Assembly: GCA_046349855.1 (NCBI GenBank)
Contig: JAXMBM010000024.1
Span: 1-64,000, forward strand
DNA from: CAIXSC01 sp046349855
Lineage (GTDB): Bacteria > Planctomycetota > Planctomycetia > Pirellulales > Pirellulaceae
DNA length: 64,000 bases
Reading direction: 5' to 3'
A program made the position numbers and the translations under genes. The notes under the pieces are model-generated. The model did not search any database. It was not told the DNA's origin and saw only the letters and a program-made list of their open reading frames with translations. Of this stretch, positions 42,957-54,800 are shown piece by piece; the stretch's first letter is position 1; every line of letters begins with the position of its first letter.

Positions 42957-45662
42957 TCAGATTCCGAGGTCGGCGTGGCTGGGATCACCAGCGTGATCGC
43001 CATCGTGGTCATGATCGTGATCGTCGAGCGACTGCTCATCATCGTGATGATGATGTTCGTCGTCGTCCTGCTGGCTGGCCCAGCGCACGGCCACGTCACG
43101 AGCGAGCGCCTCGAAGTCCGGTTCATCGGCGGACGAAGCCGAGGTGGAACCGGCCACCGGACTGGTCGCGGACGGAGTCGTCACCGATTGTGGAGCAGCC
43201 GCGAACCGATAGGACGAGGCGAGGAAGTCCCGGATCGACAGGGGCCTCGTCGGACTGGCCGTTGGAGTGACGCCGATTGACCCAGCCCGAATCGCGGCTG
43301 CGGGATCTTCCCCTTGCGGCAGGCCGGACGCGGGGCTGCCGGTCGTGGGACTGGCCGGGCCTTCACCCGCGGCGCTGGCGTCATTCAACTCGTTCACAAT
43401 CAGCAGGGCGTCGATCGGCCCGATCTGGCCGTCATTGTTCACGTCGAGATAGGGAGGAGTGAGATCGCCGCTGCCCAAGACGCGAGCGCCAAACGTATTC
43501 AAATCATTGACCACCAGCAGGGCGTCCCGCGGTTCCACCGTACCATTGCCGTCGACGTCCCAAGGCCGGGAGGCATTGTGCCAGGGACTCCGGCCACCAC
43601 GGGCCGCGAAATCAACCATCCCGGCCGCTTCCCCTTCGCCGACCGTCAGCGACTGTGGCGCCGGCACCGTACCGCTCGCGGCCCAAGTCGCGGGCGGCAC
43701 CACCTGCAGTGTGTAAGTGCCGGCCGGCAGGGTCGGCAGATGAAAGGCGCCGCTGGAATCGGTAACGACCGACGAAGTGGGGCCGACGCGCAGATTGTCG
43801 AGCGCGATTTCCGTACCTTGGTGCGACTTGACCAGCACGTAAGCGATATCGGCCGAGTCGCGCTGCAGCGACATCGTCTCGACCTGCAGCGATTCCAGCC
43901 CACGGGTCGTATAGCGTGCCAGGATGTTGCCGGCCGAGTCAAACGCTTCCAGGCGACCGTAATCCAGGCCGCTCGATCCAATGGCATCAATACTCACGAA
44001 ACTGGTCGGCGTATCAAAATCGATCCGCAACTGCAGCGCTTCGCTGCTGAAGGCATTGGTGTAATTCCGGTTGCTTACCGAGTACGTTCCGATCCCGCGG
44101 GTTCCGGTCGAAGACATGCCCGTCAGCGAAACGACCGTGCCGTTGGAATTCCAGCCAATCGACGATAAACGGACTCCGGGAAGCACCTGGGTGATCGACG
44201 TGTTCGTCGCGTATTGGTCGGGCTCCAACGTCTTCTGGAGGTTCAACGGCGTCCCGCCTGCCCCCACCAGTTCGACCTGCCAGCCGGCCCAACCCTGCTC
44301 GGTGTTGTCGAACTGTGCATCTCCGTCGCCGTCGCTGAAGACAAATCCGGAGATGCCCGGGGACAGCAAGGTCGTCGGTCGGTCGGTCGTTCCCTGAAAG
44401 ATGGCCGACGTCACCCCCGTATCCGGATCGATCGTCCGCACTTCGACCACGTGAGAACCGGCGGGAACCGCAAACGCCAGATCGAGGTTGGCCGAGTAGG
44501 TCCCGTAGGTGGCCGCGGTTGTCCACGCTCCACCATCCACACGATACTCGGCCCGCCCCACGACATTGATCGTGATGTCGTTCTGCAGACCGCTCGAATT
44601 GAGATTCGGCAACGTGCGCACGGCCGATGAGCCGCGGAACCGATACGTCCCCGAGCTGGCCTGGTAGTAGCCACTCCCGGTCAGCGACAACGGTACATCG
44701 AGCACGTCGAAGATGCCGTCGCCATCGGAATCCTGCCAGCCGATCATGGCGAAGGTCGACGGCGCGCTGGTGTGCGTCGCGAACGCCTGATCCAGCAGCG
44801 AGTTGGACGCCATGAGGCTCGGTAGTTGCGTATATCCCGTGTGAGGAGCGTTGAGGTTCTGGGTGTTGTAGTAGCCGCGCCGCGACAGCCAATCTTCCCC
44901 GGCGTACTCGTCCCGTGCCCAGAACATGTGGCCAATCTCATGGGCATACGAGCTGGTCGGACGACCCGAGGGAACAACCGCAAAGCGCCCTCCAGCGTAA
45001 GCGAACGCCCGGGGAAAGCCTCCCGTGGCAAAACCGTCGTCGACGTCGACCGTCGAGTTCACGACGAAGATCGTAAAGCCCCAATGCGACTGCAGCTTCT
45101 GTCGCTGAGCATCATTGAAGGCTCGAATGTCCTGACTGAAGTCGCCCGACTGATCGTAGTCGACCACCTTCAGGAAATCGTACATCCAGTAGCGAAAGTC
45201 GCCCGAGGGACGATTGATCGGTTCATAGTAGGTGCGAACCGGACTATCCGCGTACGTATAGTCGACATGGAAATGAAGATCGGCCGCCATGGCGGGAGAA
45301 ACCCCCTCGAGCGAGGTCTTCCACCAGTCCAGCGCGCTGTCAACCTTCGTCTTGACTTCCGCGATCAACGACGGACTCCAATTCTCCGTGTTGGCGTCGG
45401 GAGTCACCCCCGGGGGAGCCGCGGTCGGATCCGACTCCATCAGCACCACCGTGACGGCGATGTCCCCCAGCATGTACTCGCCGGTGTCGTCGGTCATCGC
45501 GCCGAACGGGACCTGCGCAAGCAGCGACCGCCCCTCCAGGCACTCGAGTGCCAGAGGCCGTCGCGGCGCGGTCCGACCTCCTAAGGGTCGTCGGCAAAAA
45601 AGGTTACGATTGCGGCTCGCCACCAGCGTTCCTCTGTGCCATCCGGCGCCCCTGGTCCTCAT
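42957..45662 (-). CDS. Exported metalloprotease-like protein with dockerin repeats and His/Asp-rich tail
   Basis: This encodes 901 residues from the ATG at 45662; TTG at 45701 is a less likely start, and no clear ribosome site is seen. LECLEGRSLLAQ (39-50) is the planctomycete extracellular motif. The zinc-protease motif HEIGHMFWARDEY starts at 241, with Asp at the position of the third ligand and a possible Met-turn (LPSLMAS), as in metzincin/M64-like enzymes. Next come beta-sandwich repeats, an SdrD-like part (SGFVFSDGDGDAQFD), and two dockerin-like calcium loops (about 701: DVDGNGTVEPRDALLVVN; about 739: DVNNDGQIGPIDALLIVN). The tail (about 868-901) is packed with His and Asp. It lies 222 bases downstream of the giant gene in the same direction. 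Protease activity is likely but untested. Confidence 0.82.
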   Translation of the reverse strand: MRTRGAGWHRGTLVASRNRNLFCRRPLGGRTAPRRPLALECLEGRSLLAQVPFGAMTDDTGEYMLGDIAVTVVLMESDPTAAPPGVTPDANTENWSPSLIAEVKTKVDSALDWWKTSLEGVSPAMAADLHFHVDYTYADSPVRTYYEPINRPSGDFRYWMYDFLKVVDYDQSGDFSQDIRAFNDAQRQKLQSHWGFTIFVVNSTVDVDDGFATGGFPRAFAYAGGRFAVVPSGRPTSSYAHEIGHMFWARDEYAGEDWLSRRGYYNTQNLNAPHTGYTQLPSLMASNSLLDQAFATHTSAPSTFAMIGWQDSDGDGIFDVLDVPLSLTGSGYYQASSGTYRFRGSSAVRTLPNLNSSGLQNDITINVVGRAEYRVDGGAWTTAATYGTYSANLDLAFAVPAGSHVVEVRTIDPDTGVTSAIFQGTTDRPTTLLSPGISGFVFSDGDGDAQFDNTEQGWAGWQVELVGAGGTPLNLQKTLEPDQYATNTSITQVLPGVRLSSIGWNSNGTVVSLTGMSSTGTRGIGTYSVSNRNYTNAFSSEALQLRIDFDTPTSFVSIDAIGSSGLDYGRLEAFDSAGNILARYTTRGLESLQVETMSLQRDSADIAYVLVKSHQGTEIALDNLRVGPTSSVVTDSSGAFHLPTLPAGTYTLQVVPPATWAASGTVPAPQSLTVGEGEAAGMVDFAARGGRSPWHNASRPWDVDGNGTVEPRDALLVVNDLNTFGARVLGSGDLTPPYLDVNNDGQIGPIDALLIVNELNDASAAGEGPASPTTGSPASGLPQGEDPAAAIRAGSIGVTPTASPTRPLSIRDFLASSYRFAAAPQSVTTPSATSPVAGSTSASSADEPDFEALARDVAVRWASQQDDDEHHHHDDEQSLDDHDHDHDGDHAGDPSHADLGI

Positions 45663-45806
45663 CGCCACGCTGCTGACCGTCCGTGACGGTCCGCCACTCA
45701 AGCGTGCGACAAAGCCCAGTCAGAACGCCGCAACACGTTCACAAGAAACACCTTACAGAATGCAAGGCACTTCTTGGGCCGAGTCTCCCCAGGGAGGACT
45801 CAGCGC

Positions 45807-45826
45807 AGACTCTCTCCCTAGAGTCT
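45807..45826. terminator. Hairpin downstream of the giant gene
   Basis: AGACTCT (45807-45813) and AGAGTCT (45820-45826) form a 7-bp stem with a 6-base loop, about 60 bases past the giant gene's stop. No T-run follows on the minus strand, so termination here is uncertain. Confidence 0.4.
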
Positions 45827-45884
45827 ATTTCGGATCGCCGACGGCGACAACAAAATGGGCCGCCGCAGTTTTTTCCTAACCGAT

Positions 45885-48800
45885 TCAGCCCAGCTGGCTG
45901 AAATAGTCATCCTCGCCGGCCGCCCCCGCCGGAGCGATGTCCGCCGACAGATCCCCAAGCCAGCCATCAAGTTCCGACGCCTCTCCTGAGAATTCTTCGA
46001 GCAACGAGCCGCGAATTGCATCGGCCGCGTCGACGTAACCTCCCAGTTGGGACGAAGGCTTCACATTGAAGGCAAACTCGACCGCCCGGCCAGACTGGCT
46101 CGGCGAGTCCGCCGTCGCCGTCGACGGCTGTTCGCCCAGCGTCTGCCGTGCCAGCGTTTGGGACTGGAGCGTCAGCAAGGCGGGATCGAGCGAGGCCGGG
46201 AGAACATCGACCACGCTGGTGTCGATCCCTTCTCCTTCCCCACCCTGTCCCGAGTTGATCAGGTTGATCACGAGCAGGGCATCGAGCGGAGTGACGAAGC
46301 CGTCGCCGCTGACATCGATGAACAGGTCCTGACCGGTACCGGGGTTGTCCGGATAGATGGCCGAACCACCCACAGGCACGAAGGGAGGCGGATTCGGCAA
46401 CGCCGATACGCCCGAGTAGGTGTTGATGAAGTTGACCACCAGCAGCGAATCGATCGGCGTCACATGCCCGTCGTTATTGACGTCGGCGTTACGGGTCGCG
46501 TTCTGCCATGGCGGCCCGCCGATCACCACCTGGTAGTCTTCGACTTCCCCATCGGCTGCCGCTCCGGCCGGTCCCAGGTTGCCGGTGCTACTGAGGCGGA
46601 AGCGGGCGTAACTGGCACCCAGCGAGGCGTTGGCCGGCACGTTGAAGGTCAGCGCGTTCGCGCCCACTTTCAGCTGCTGGCTGGCAAAGATACGGTCGGC
46701 CGCATCATCCCAGTCGCCATCGCGATTGAAGTCGATGAAGGCATCGAGGTAGCCCGCGAACTGGCCCACCGCGGTGCCGAGCTTGGTGGCGGTCACCGTC
46801 ACGGTCACAGTACCGGCAACCGACACCGGGGCGGCGAAGACCACGCCATCCTCGTCGTTGGGCGACCCCACGATATCGTCGCCGTTGCCGGCGACCGACG
46901 GCTGGCCGGCCGGTTCGGCATCCACGACCGTACCCAGGTTGAAGCCGGAGACGATCGCGTGGCTGGCCGCGTTGGCCGTGGAGGTGGGATAGGGGGAAGG
47001 TGCATCGCCGTAGTCGACTCCATTCCCCAGGAACACCGTGAACGTGGTTTCGCCTGTCGCCAGGTTGGCTTTGAGGTCGTTTGCGGCGAGATCCTTGATC
47101 GCCGCCGTGAAGGTGCTGGCGAATCCAGAGAACGCGGACGCTCCCCGAATGACCACTTCGACATTGGCGACCCCATTGGAGCTGAAGGCGCGATGCGAGG
47201 CACGCACGCCGGTCAAACCGCTCGCCTGGATCGCCTGCGTGATCGACTCGGCCAGCTGATCCGGCGACATGATCGGCACCGCCGGCGTGGTATTCGTGGT
47301 GCCCGGCACGAACGGCACCGGGACGGCACCGGCGACCTGAGCCCCCGGCTGTCCGGAGAGCGTGAGGCTGGAACCGGTCACCGAGACCGCGTGATTCACC
47401 GTGCCGCCCAGCCAGACCTTGCCGGAGCCTGAATTCACCGGAGCCAGCCCCAGCGACGGGACGCCACGCACGGCCGTCACGATGGCGTTGGCAATGTCGT
47501 TCTGCGTCGCATTGCTGCTGAGCGCCACTCGCACATTGCCCGGAGTGATCGAGTTGTTCCGGTCGAACTCGAAGGTCACCGGAGCATTGATCCCGTTACG
47601 AATCGTGAACCGCTGGCCATCGGAGACGCCGGAGGTGGGGACCTGCAGGACGAAGCCGCTGTCGAATTCGAACGTCGTCGTGGTCGTGCCGTCGCTGACC
47701 GTGAAGGTCTGCCCTTCGAGCACGTCGTTACCGGACGGCGATGAGAACACGAACTGGTCGCGATTGACCAGATCCATCACGTAGACGCGATTGACATCCC
47801 ACACTCCGGCCAGCGGCTTGAGGTGGATGACGTTGTTGGTCGCATCGTAGTTGAAGGTGTAATCAAGTCCTTCGACGAGCAGCGTATTGTCGCGCACCAG
47901 GATGATCTTGTCCTTGGTCACGGTGGTGTCGTCGACACCGACGCCGTTCACCGGATCGGCCGGTTCCACACCATCATTCAGCTGAATCGAGAAGTCGTAC
48001 AGCGTCATGTTGGGCAGCTGGACAAATCCCTCCGAACCATTGAAATCGGTCGGCGAGGTCGAGCTGGGAGGCGAACCGGTAAAGATCTCATCCCGCGGAT
48101 TGACGAGGGCCGTTGAAGGGCCCGTGAAGTCCGACCGGTCAATGGCTCCGCGATCCTTGAACACGTTTTCGCCGAAGCCCGCCGGCGAGGTGGACGGATC
48201 GTCGACCCGCAACAATCCGAAGAGGTCACGTTCGGGGGCGAGGATCGGAGACGGAGGAATCCCCAGAGGTGCCTTGACCGTTTCCAGGGCAGCACGTTCG
48301 AGCAGCGAATCGACGGCGCTGTCGATGGCCACCGACCCCTTGGCCGGATAGAAGTTCCCTGCGCCCGCGTTGACGAACAGCGGATCGGTAGCGGCCAGCG
48401 TGAGCGGATAGTCTTCCGTCGTCACACCTGCCGTATTGACACCATTTCCCTGGTAGACGCTGCCGCCCACCACGGTGGTGGTCGACGTGGCATCGACGGA
48501 AATGCCCGTGGCCGCGTTGGCGACGATGTTGTTGAGCAACGTCGGGCTGGCATTGGACTCGACTCGGATCCCGATATCGTTCCCCGAGGTACCGGTGATC
48601 AGCGAGCCACCGCGCCCAAAGATCGTGTTATTGATCACCCGGCCGAACGGCACGGGGGAACCGAAGGCCGTATCGCCACTCAAGCGAATCCCGCCGTCGA
48701 TATTGCCGACCAGCAGGTTGTTTGCCACAACCACGCCCGGCGCCAATTGCTGGTAGTTGAGTTCACTCAACTGACGCACGGGGCCCTGGTGCGGCTGATT

Positions 48801-51800
48801 CGTCGTGGCGTCACGCGTACCGGCCGTAACATCGATGCCGAAGGTCGCCGAACCGCTGATGCGGTTCCCTTCGAGCACGATCTGCCCCTGATCACGCACG
48901 CGATTCTGATCGCCCGTCGAGTTGAAGTACTTGTAGTCGGCCCGGGCCGGATCGCCGAACGTGAGTTGCAGTTCGTAGAAGCCCGTGCTGCCGGTGTTGT
49001 TGCTGCCTTCAATGTTCGGGTCATACACCGAGAACGGCGCCGCCACCGGCGTGCCATTGTTGCCGCTGACTCCGATGAAGTAGGTCCCGGCGATGGCAGG
49101 CGTGAAAGTCAGGAACGGATCGGTGCTGGCCAGTTCCCCCGCTCCCCGGGCCGCATCGTTGAACGCCAGCGCTGAACCGGAGGCGTTGAACACGGCGAGG
49201 ACCGCGTTGAGCGAGGAGCCGATTTCCGCGGCATCGACGTCGATGGTGAGCGTTTCACCCGCGTTGAGGAAGACCTGGAACAGGTCGACGTCCTTCCCCT
49301 TCAGCAGCGGGAAATTGGGGTTATCGCCAATCGCTCCCGAGGCCTTGTAGTTGGGCGAATTGAGCCCCACGATGCCGGTCTGCGTGGCCGTCGCAATGGT
49401 GTCGTTCGACTCCAGCACCGGCTCGCCCGACTTGATCAGCTTCACTGCCCCAAACACGTCGACGCGATTCGACGTGCTCGGTCCCGGACGCACCACGCCA
49501 TCGGTGCCGTCGGACAGAGCGGCCGAGATCCCGGACAGGACCGCCTGCACTTCCGCACTGTTGATCGCATCGCGGATCTTCGCCGCCACGACGTAATCCG
49601 GGTCGGACGGATCGAACCGCAGCGCCACATGCCCGGCCGTCACTCCGCGGGCCGGATTGCCGTCCAGAATCGAGGCGTCGTCGTATTCAAAGGTCACCAC
49701 CGCCGCACCGCTCTGCAGGCCGAACGTCTGCCCGTCCACCAGCCGGGAACCGGCCTGGGCGATCAGCGACAGTCCCGTCGACTGACGATCGTTGGTGTCC
49801 ACACTGCGGAACAACCCGGTGGGCAGCGAGGCCGCCGCATACTCGTCGGACCGACGAACTTCCAGCTGGTACGGGCCGGACAGAACGTCGGTGATCGACA
49901 GATTGGGATTGGCGACAAAGTTGGTGTTGGGATCGGTTCCCGTCACCATTTCGCCGCGTTCGGCAAAACCGATGATGAAGTCGTCGACGTAGATCCCTTC
50001 GAATTGATTGTTCTGCCCGCGCTCCGTGCCATTGAACCCTTGCCGCAGGAAATTCGGGTCGCTCGGCACGTCCCCCGTCAAGCTGTCGGCCAGGCCCAGG
50101 GGACCAGCGTCGTTCACCACGTGGCCAATCACGTGGATCATATTCTTGTACTGCTTGACGATGTCCAGCGGTGCCTCAAAGGAGAACGGCGGATCCACCG
50201 AGCTGGCCACTGCGGTACCGTTCAGCTGCAGCGCGATCGGCGAACCGTTGAGCGTGATCCGACGCTTCGATTCGGCGTTCACCGACGCCACCACGTTGAG
50301 CGTGGACGAATTGATCGCGTTGGCCACGGCCTGTGCCACATTGGACGCGGTAAACGTGGAACTGGGGGAGAAGTTGATGGCCACCACCGCATCTCCCGGC
50401 GCCCCGGTGCGCTGCATGTTGACCAGCGCCGCCGTGTTCACCACAGCCGCCGTGGTTTCTCCCAGGGTGATCCGTCCCAGGTTCTGCACCGTGGGGGCAT
50501 AGCCGGTCAGCCCCACTCCCTGGATGGCGGCCGCGATATTCGCCGCGATCGCATCGGGATCATCGAGCGTCGAGTAATTGATTCCGATGTTGCCGGGGAG
50601 CGTGGTGCCGGTCGAGTTCATTTCGAAGGTGAAAGTCCGCTGACCGTCACCCAGCGAGAAGGACTCGCCGTCCACGACCGCTCCCGCCCGACCTTCCAGG
50701 ATCAGGATGGTATTGGTCATGTTGACCGAGTGGGTCGAATTACTCCCCAGGTCGACCAGCACATCCAGCGGATTGGTGCCGACCACGACCGTCGGAGCCA
50801 GCCCTACGAGATTCCCGGCCGTCACCTCGGCCGCGATGGCGTCGGCGATAGCCTGCCCTACGTTCGCCGGTGACCCGTTCGGCAGAGTGCTCGAGTACGG
50901 AACGGGAGTCCGGCCGGCCAGCGACGTACCGTTGGAATCCATCTCGAAGACCACCGTGTTCGTGCCGTCGCTGACGGTGAACGTTTCACCATCACGGATC
51001 AGCGGCCCGCCGGTCGCCGGAACTCGGATTCCCAGTGCACCGGGAACCTGCAGCTGGACGCCGCCGCCCACTCCGGGTTGGCCCGCCGTGGTGATGCCGG
51101 CCGAGCGGATTTCGACCACGGTGCCCGCGACGCCTCCCAGCTGAACGCGCGAACCGCTGATGACCTGCGGGTTGCCGATGCCCAGGGCACCAATCGCCGG
51201 GGTCGTCGGAGCCGCGGTCAGAATGGCTTGTCGCAACGCGGTCGCCACAGTCAACGGGGTCGACGAGTTCGTGATGGCCACGGCAATGTTACCGGCCGTC
51301 ACGCCACCCGTCTTATTGAACTCGAACGTCACATGCCGGTTCTGCGTGGCACTGAAAACGGTGATCGAATCGCCATCCTGGATTCCCAGACCGCCGCTCG
51401 CCGGCAGCGTGAGCACGTAGCCGCTCTCGAATTCGAAATTGATCGTCGTCTGCCCATCGTTGAGCTGGAACGAATCACCGTCCTGGTAGAGGTTGCCCGC
51501 GCTGGCGATCATGGCCTGGGCGTGGAACACCGGTTCCAGCACGGCGTCGATGGCAGTCGCCACCTGGGTGCTGGTCATCGACTCATTGATGGCAATGCGG
51601 TTGTAGGTCGGATTGGCGCCGAAGCTGCCGTCCACCACCAGTCCCAGCTGCGTTTCACCAGGCGCCAGCGACTGGACCAGGTTGGTCGCCCCCGACAGGT
51701 TGACTCGATTGCCGTTGACATAGGGCGTCACGTTGGCGGGACCGTTGAGCAGCACCGCCTGGTAGATGAGCCGCGCCATGTCGGCCGCAGTCTGCCGCGA

Positions 51801-54800
51801 ATCGACGAGCACGCGAACATGGGTCGGATTGGCCAGGAAGCCGTCGCGGTCGAGTTCGTAGGTGGTCGTCTGACCGGCCTGATCGGAAATCGTGAAGGTC
51901 TCGCCGTCGATCAACGCCGCACCTGACGGCGGAATCAACGAGTACCCGGAATCGAACTCGAAAATCTCGTTGTCGATCTGGAACGTCTGCCCGTCCGCGA
52001 TGTCCAATCCCGGCTTGGCCCACAATTCGGCCCCCGTGGTGTTGGGATCGCCCAGATTCATGTCGCCAGCGGTGCTGAAGTCGAGTCGCAGCTTGAGATG
52101 TTCCTGGCCGGCAAAGCCTGATAGATCGATGCGTGCCTGCCGCCACGATCCGGTGTTTTCGTACAACTGGCCGGCCGGCACCGTTCCCTGATCGTTGTGC
52201 TGCACTCGCACCCACTGCCCGTCATCGCCACCGACGAAGACGCGGAACGAATCGTAGTTGATGTTGGGAGTGTTGGCGTCCTGATTGTCCGAGTGGTAGG
52301 TGAAGTAGAGCACCGGCTGATCGGCCGCCGTGTAACCCTTGAGGCTGAACTCCTCGGTAATCAGCGTGCCGTCGGCACCGCCGGGGAAGTCAAACGTGCG
52401 GGCCACGTTGCCGACGCGCCCCTGACCGAAGTGGTAGCTCGCGAAGCCGCATTGCGGATAAGGATTGCCATCGGCGGTCGGATTGCAGGGCGCGTTCGAA
52501 TCGAGCAACCCCAGCCGTGCCGTGTCGTAGGTGGCGTTGATGCCGTGTCCCGGTTCGGTCTGCCGCGAGTCGACGGTGATCCCCGCTCCCACGGTGGGGG
52601 CGACTCCCAGCCGCACGTCCATGGGCGTCGCAGCGCTCGGCACAGGCAGGTTCGGAGTAATTCCCCAGAGATTCCGATCGAGCGTCGAGAAGGCGATCCC
52701 TTGAACACCGCCCAAGGCACTGCCGTCGTAACCCGGGATGTTCTGCACGCCGAGATCGACGCTCGTTTGCCCGTCGACAAAGATCGGCTGCAACACGCCC
52801 TGTGTATTGAACGCGTACAGCCGACCGTCGCGGTCCGTGGCAAACAGGGTATTGGAATAGCGCTGGTTCTCGACCGATTGCGGACCGGCCGCCAGACCCG
52901 AGAACTGAATTCCCAGGAGGTCGTCGGCGGACGATGTGATGTAGGTCGTCGGAACGGTGCGGTTCGCCGGGAACGGCGGTTCGGTGATATTGGTGAACAC
53001 GTCGGGATTGATGCGGTACAGGCCACCGTTGTCGGTCACGACGTACAGTGCACCTCCGACCGATGCCATGCCCGTGACGTTGCCGCCCGGACCGGCACCG
53101 CCACCCGAAAACGGTGCCGGAGTGGTGATGGACCCATTGAGCAACCCGTTGATGATCACCGAGGCACCATTCTGCGTTGCGGTGACCCCAGGGATATTCG
53201 CCTGGTTGACCGCCGCCGTCATCTGCAGCGCCAACTCGGTCGCCGTATCGGCCGCGCCGAAGGGGACCGAGAAATGGCCAGTGGCCACACCAAAGGAACT
53301 CCCCTGGTCCACCCACACCGGGATCCCCTGGAAATCGGCCGCCTGAGTCGCGATCCGGTTGAGCAGCGGGGCGGTGGGAACCAGCTTCGGCGGTGGGAAG
53401 TTGATCCGTCCCAGATCGGCACTGGCCGTGAAGCGTGTCGACTGGTTCACGACCTGCTGGACGATGTTCCCGACCTGAGTCGCGGTGAAGTTCTCTTCGA
53501 CCGGGATGGTGAACACCCGCGGCGACAGACGCTGCGTCATGTCGGTGATCGGCGACGTGGCCGACAGGAACGTAACTCCCTGCCCGCTCACCACCACACG
53601 CCCGTAGCCAGCCGCCAGGTTGGTCACCAGTTGCGGCGGCGATACCGGGGCTCCCGAGTTCGCGATGGCCGCCTGCATCGAGGCCGCCACCTGATCCACG
53701 GTCTGGAACGAGAAGAACGGAACGCGGATGTTGCCCGCACCCACCCCGCCGACGCCGTTGTCGAATTCGTAGGTGAAGGTCTGCCCGCCGCTGAACTGCA
53801 ACCGGAAAACCTGACCATCCGCCAGCTGATTGCCGGGAACCGCTTCCAGAATCGACGCCAACCCGCGATTGCCCACCACCTGGATGTTGCCGGTGCTGCT
53901 GGCCGCGAAGTTGTCGTTGGTCATCGTCACCCGGTTACCGACGGCTGCGGCCGTGACACCCGAGTTACCCGCATTGATGGCGTCGCGAATGAAACCGGCG
54001 ACGCCGGTGGGAGTCAGGTTCCCGGAGATGTCGACGGCGGTCGCATTGGGATTGGCGGCCTTGCTGCCGTTGGCGATGAATTCGAAGGTCTCCGTCGCCC
54101 CGCCTGCCCCGTTCACCGACAGGGTCTGCCCGACGAGATTGGACGCGTTGTTGACCACAATGACCGGGCCGGTGTCCATCTGGAACAGCGACTCATCCCC
54201 GGTCACCGTGGTATCGGGATCGAGGACGAAGAAGTAGCCGTCACGCACGACCCGCGCCGGACTCTGATTCACGGCCGTCTCGTTGATGTTCTGCAGGACT
54301 TCCGGTCCGGCATCCATTTCGAATACGTGGTCTTCGAACCCGTCATTGATCGTAAAGGTGGCCGCATCCGGCACCTGGAAGACCGTGATGTTGGGATAGA
54401 CCGCATTCGGATTCGGGTTCGGAATCGTCGGCTCGACCGCCGTGACTTCCCCGCCGGTGATGATGCGGCCGATTTCCAACGCGTTGGTTCCGGCGCCCAG
54501 ATACCGGTCGTTCGCCGGATTCGGCAGCGCGGTCCCCAGGTTGGTACCGCTGTTCACATCGTTCGAGAACCGGTACAGGATGTTGCGTTTGAAGGGCACG
54601 CCGTTGTTGGCGTTGGCGTCGGGTCGGTTCCCCACCGCCAGCAGACGTTCGGAACCGTACAGGCTGGAGGGAGTGAAGGTCACCGCCTGGAACTGAATGC
54701 CCACCCCCACGCCATTCACACCCGCGGCAATCGCCGAACCCGGATTGGCCGGATCCTCGATGAACGTATCGATCGCATCGTCCCGAATGACGGTCGCGGC

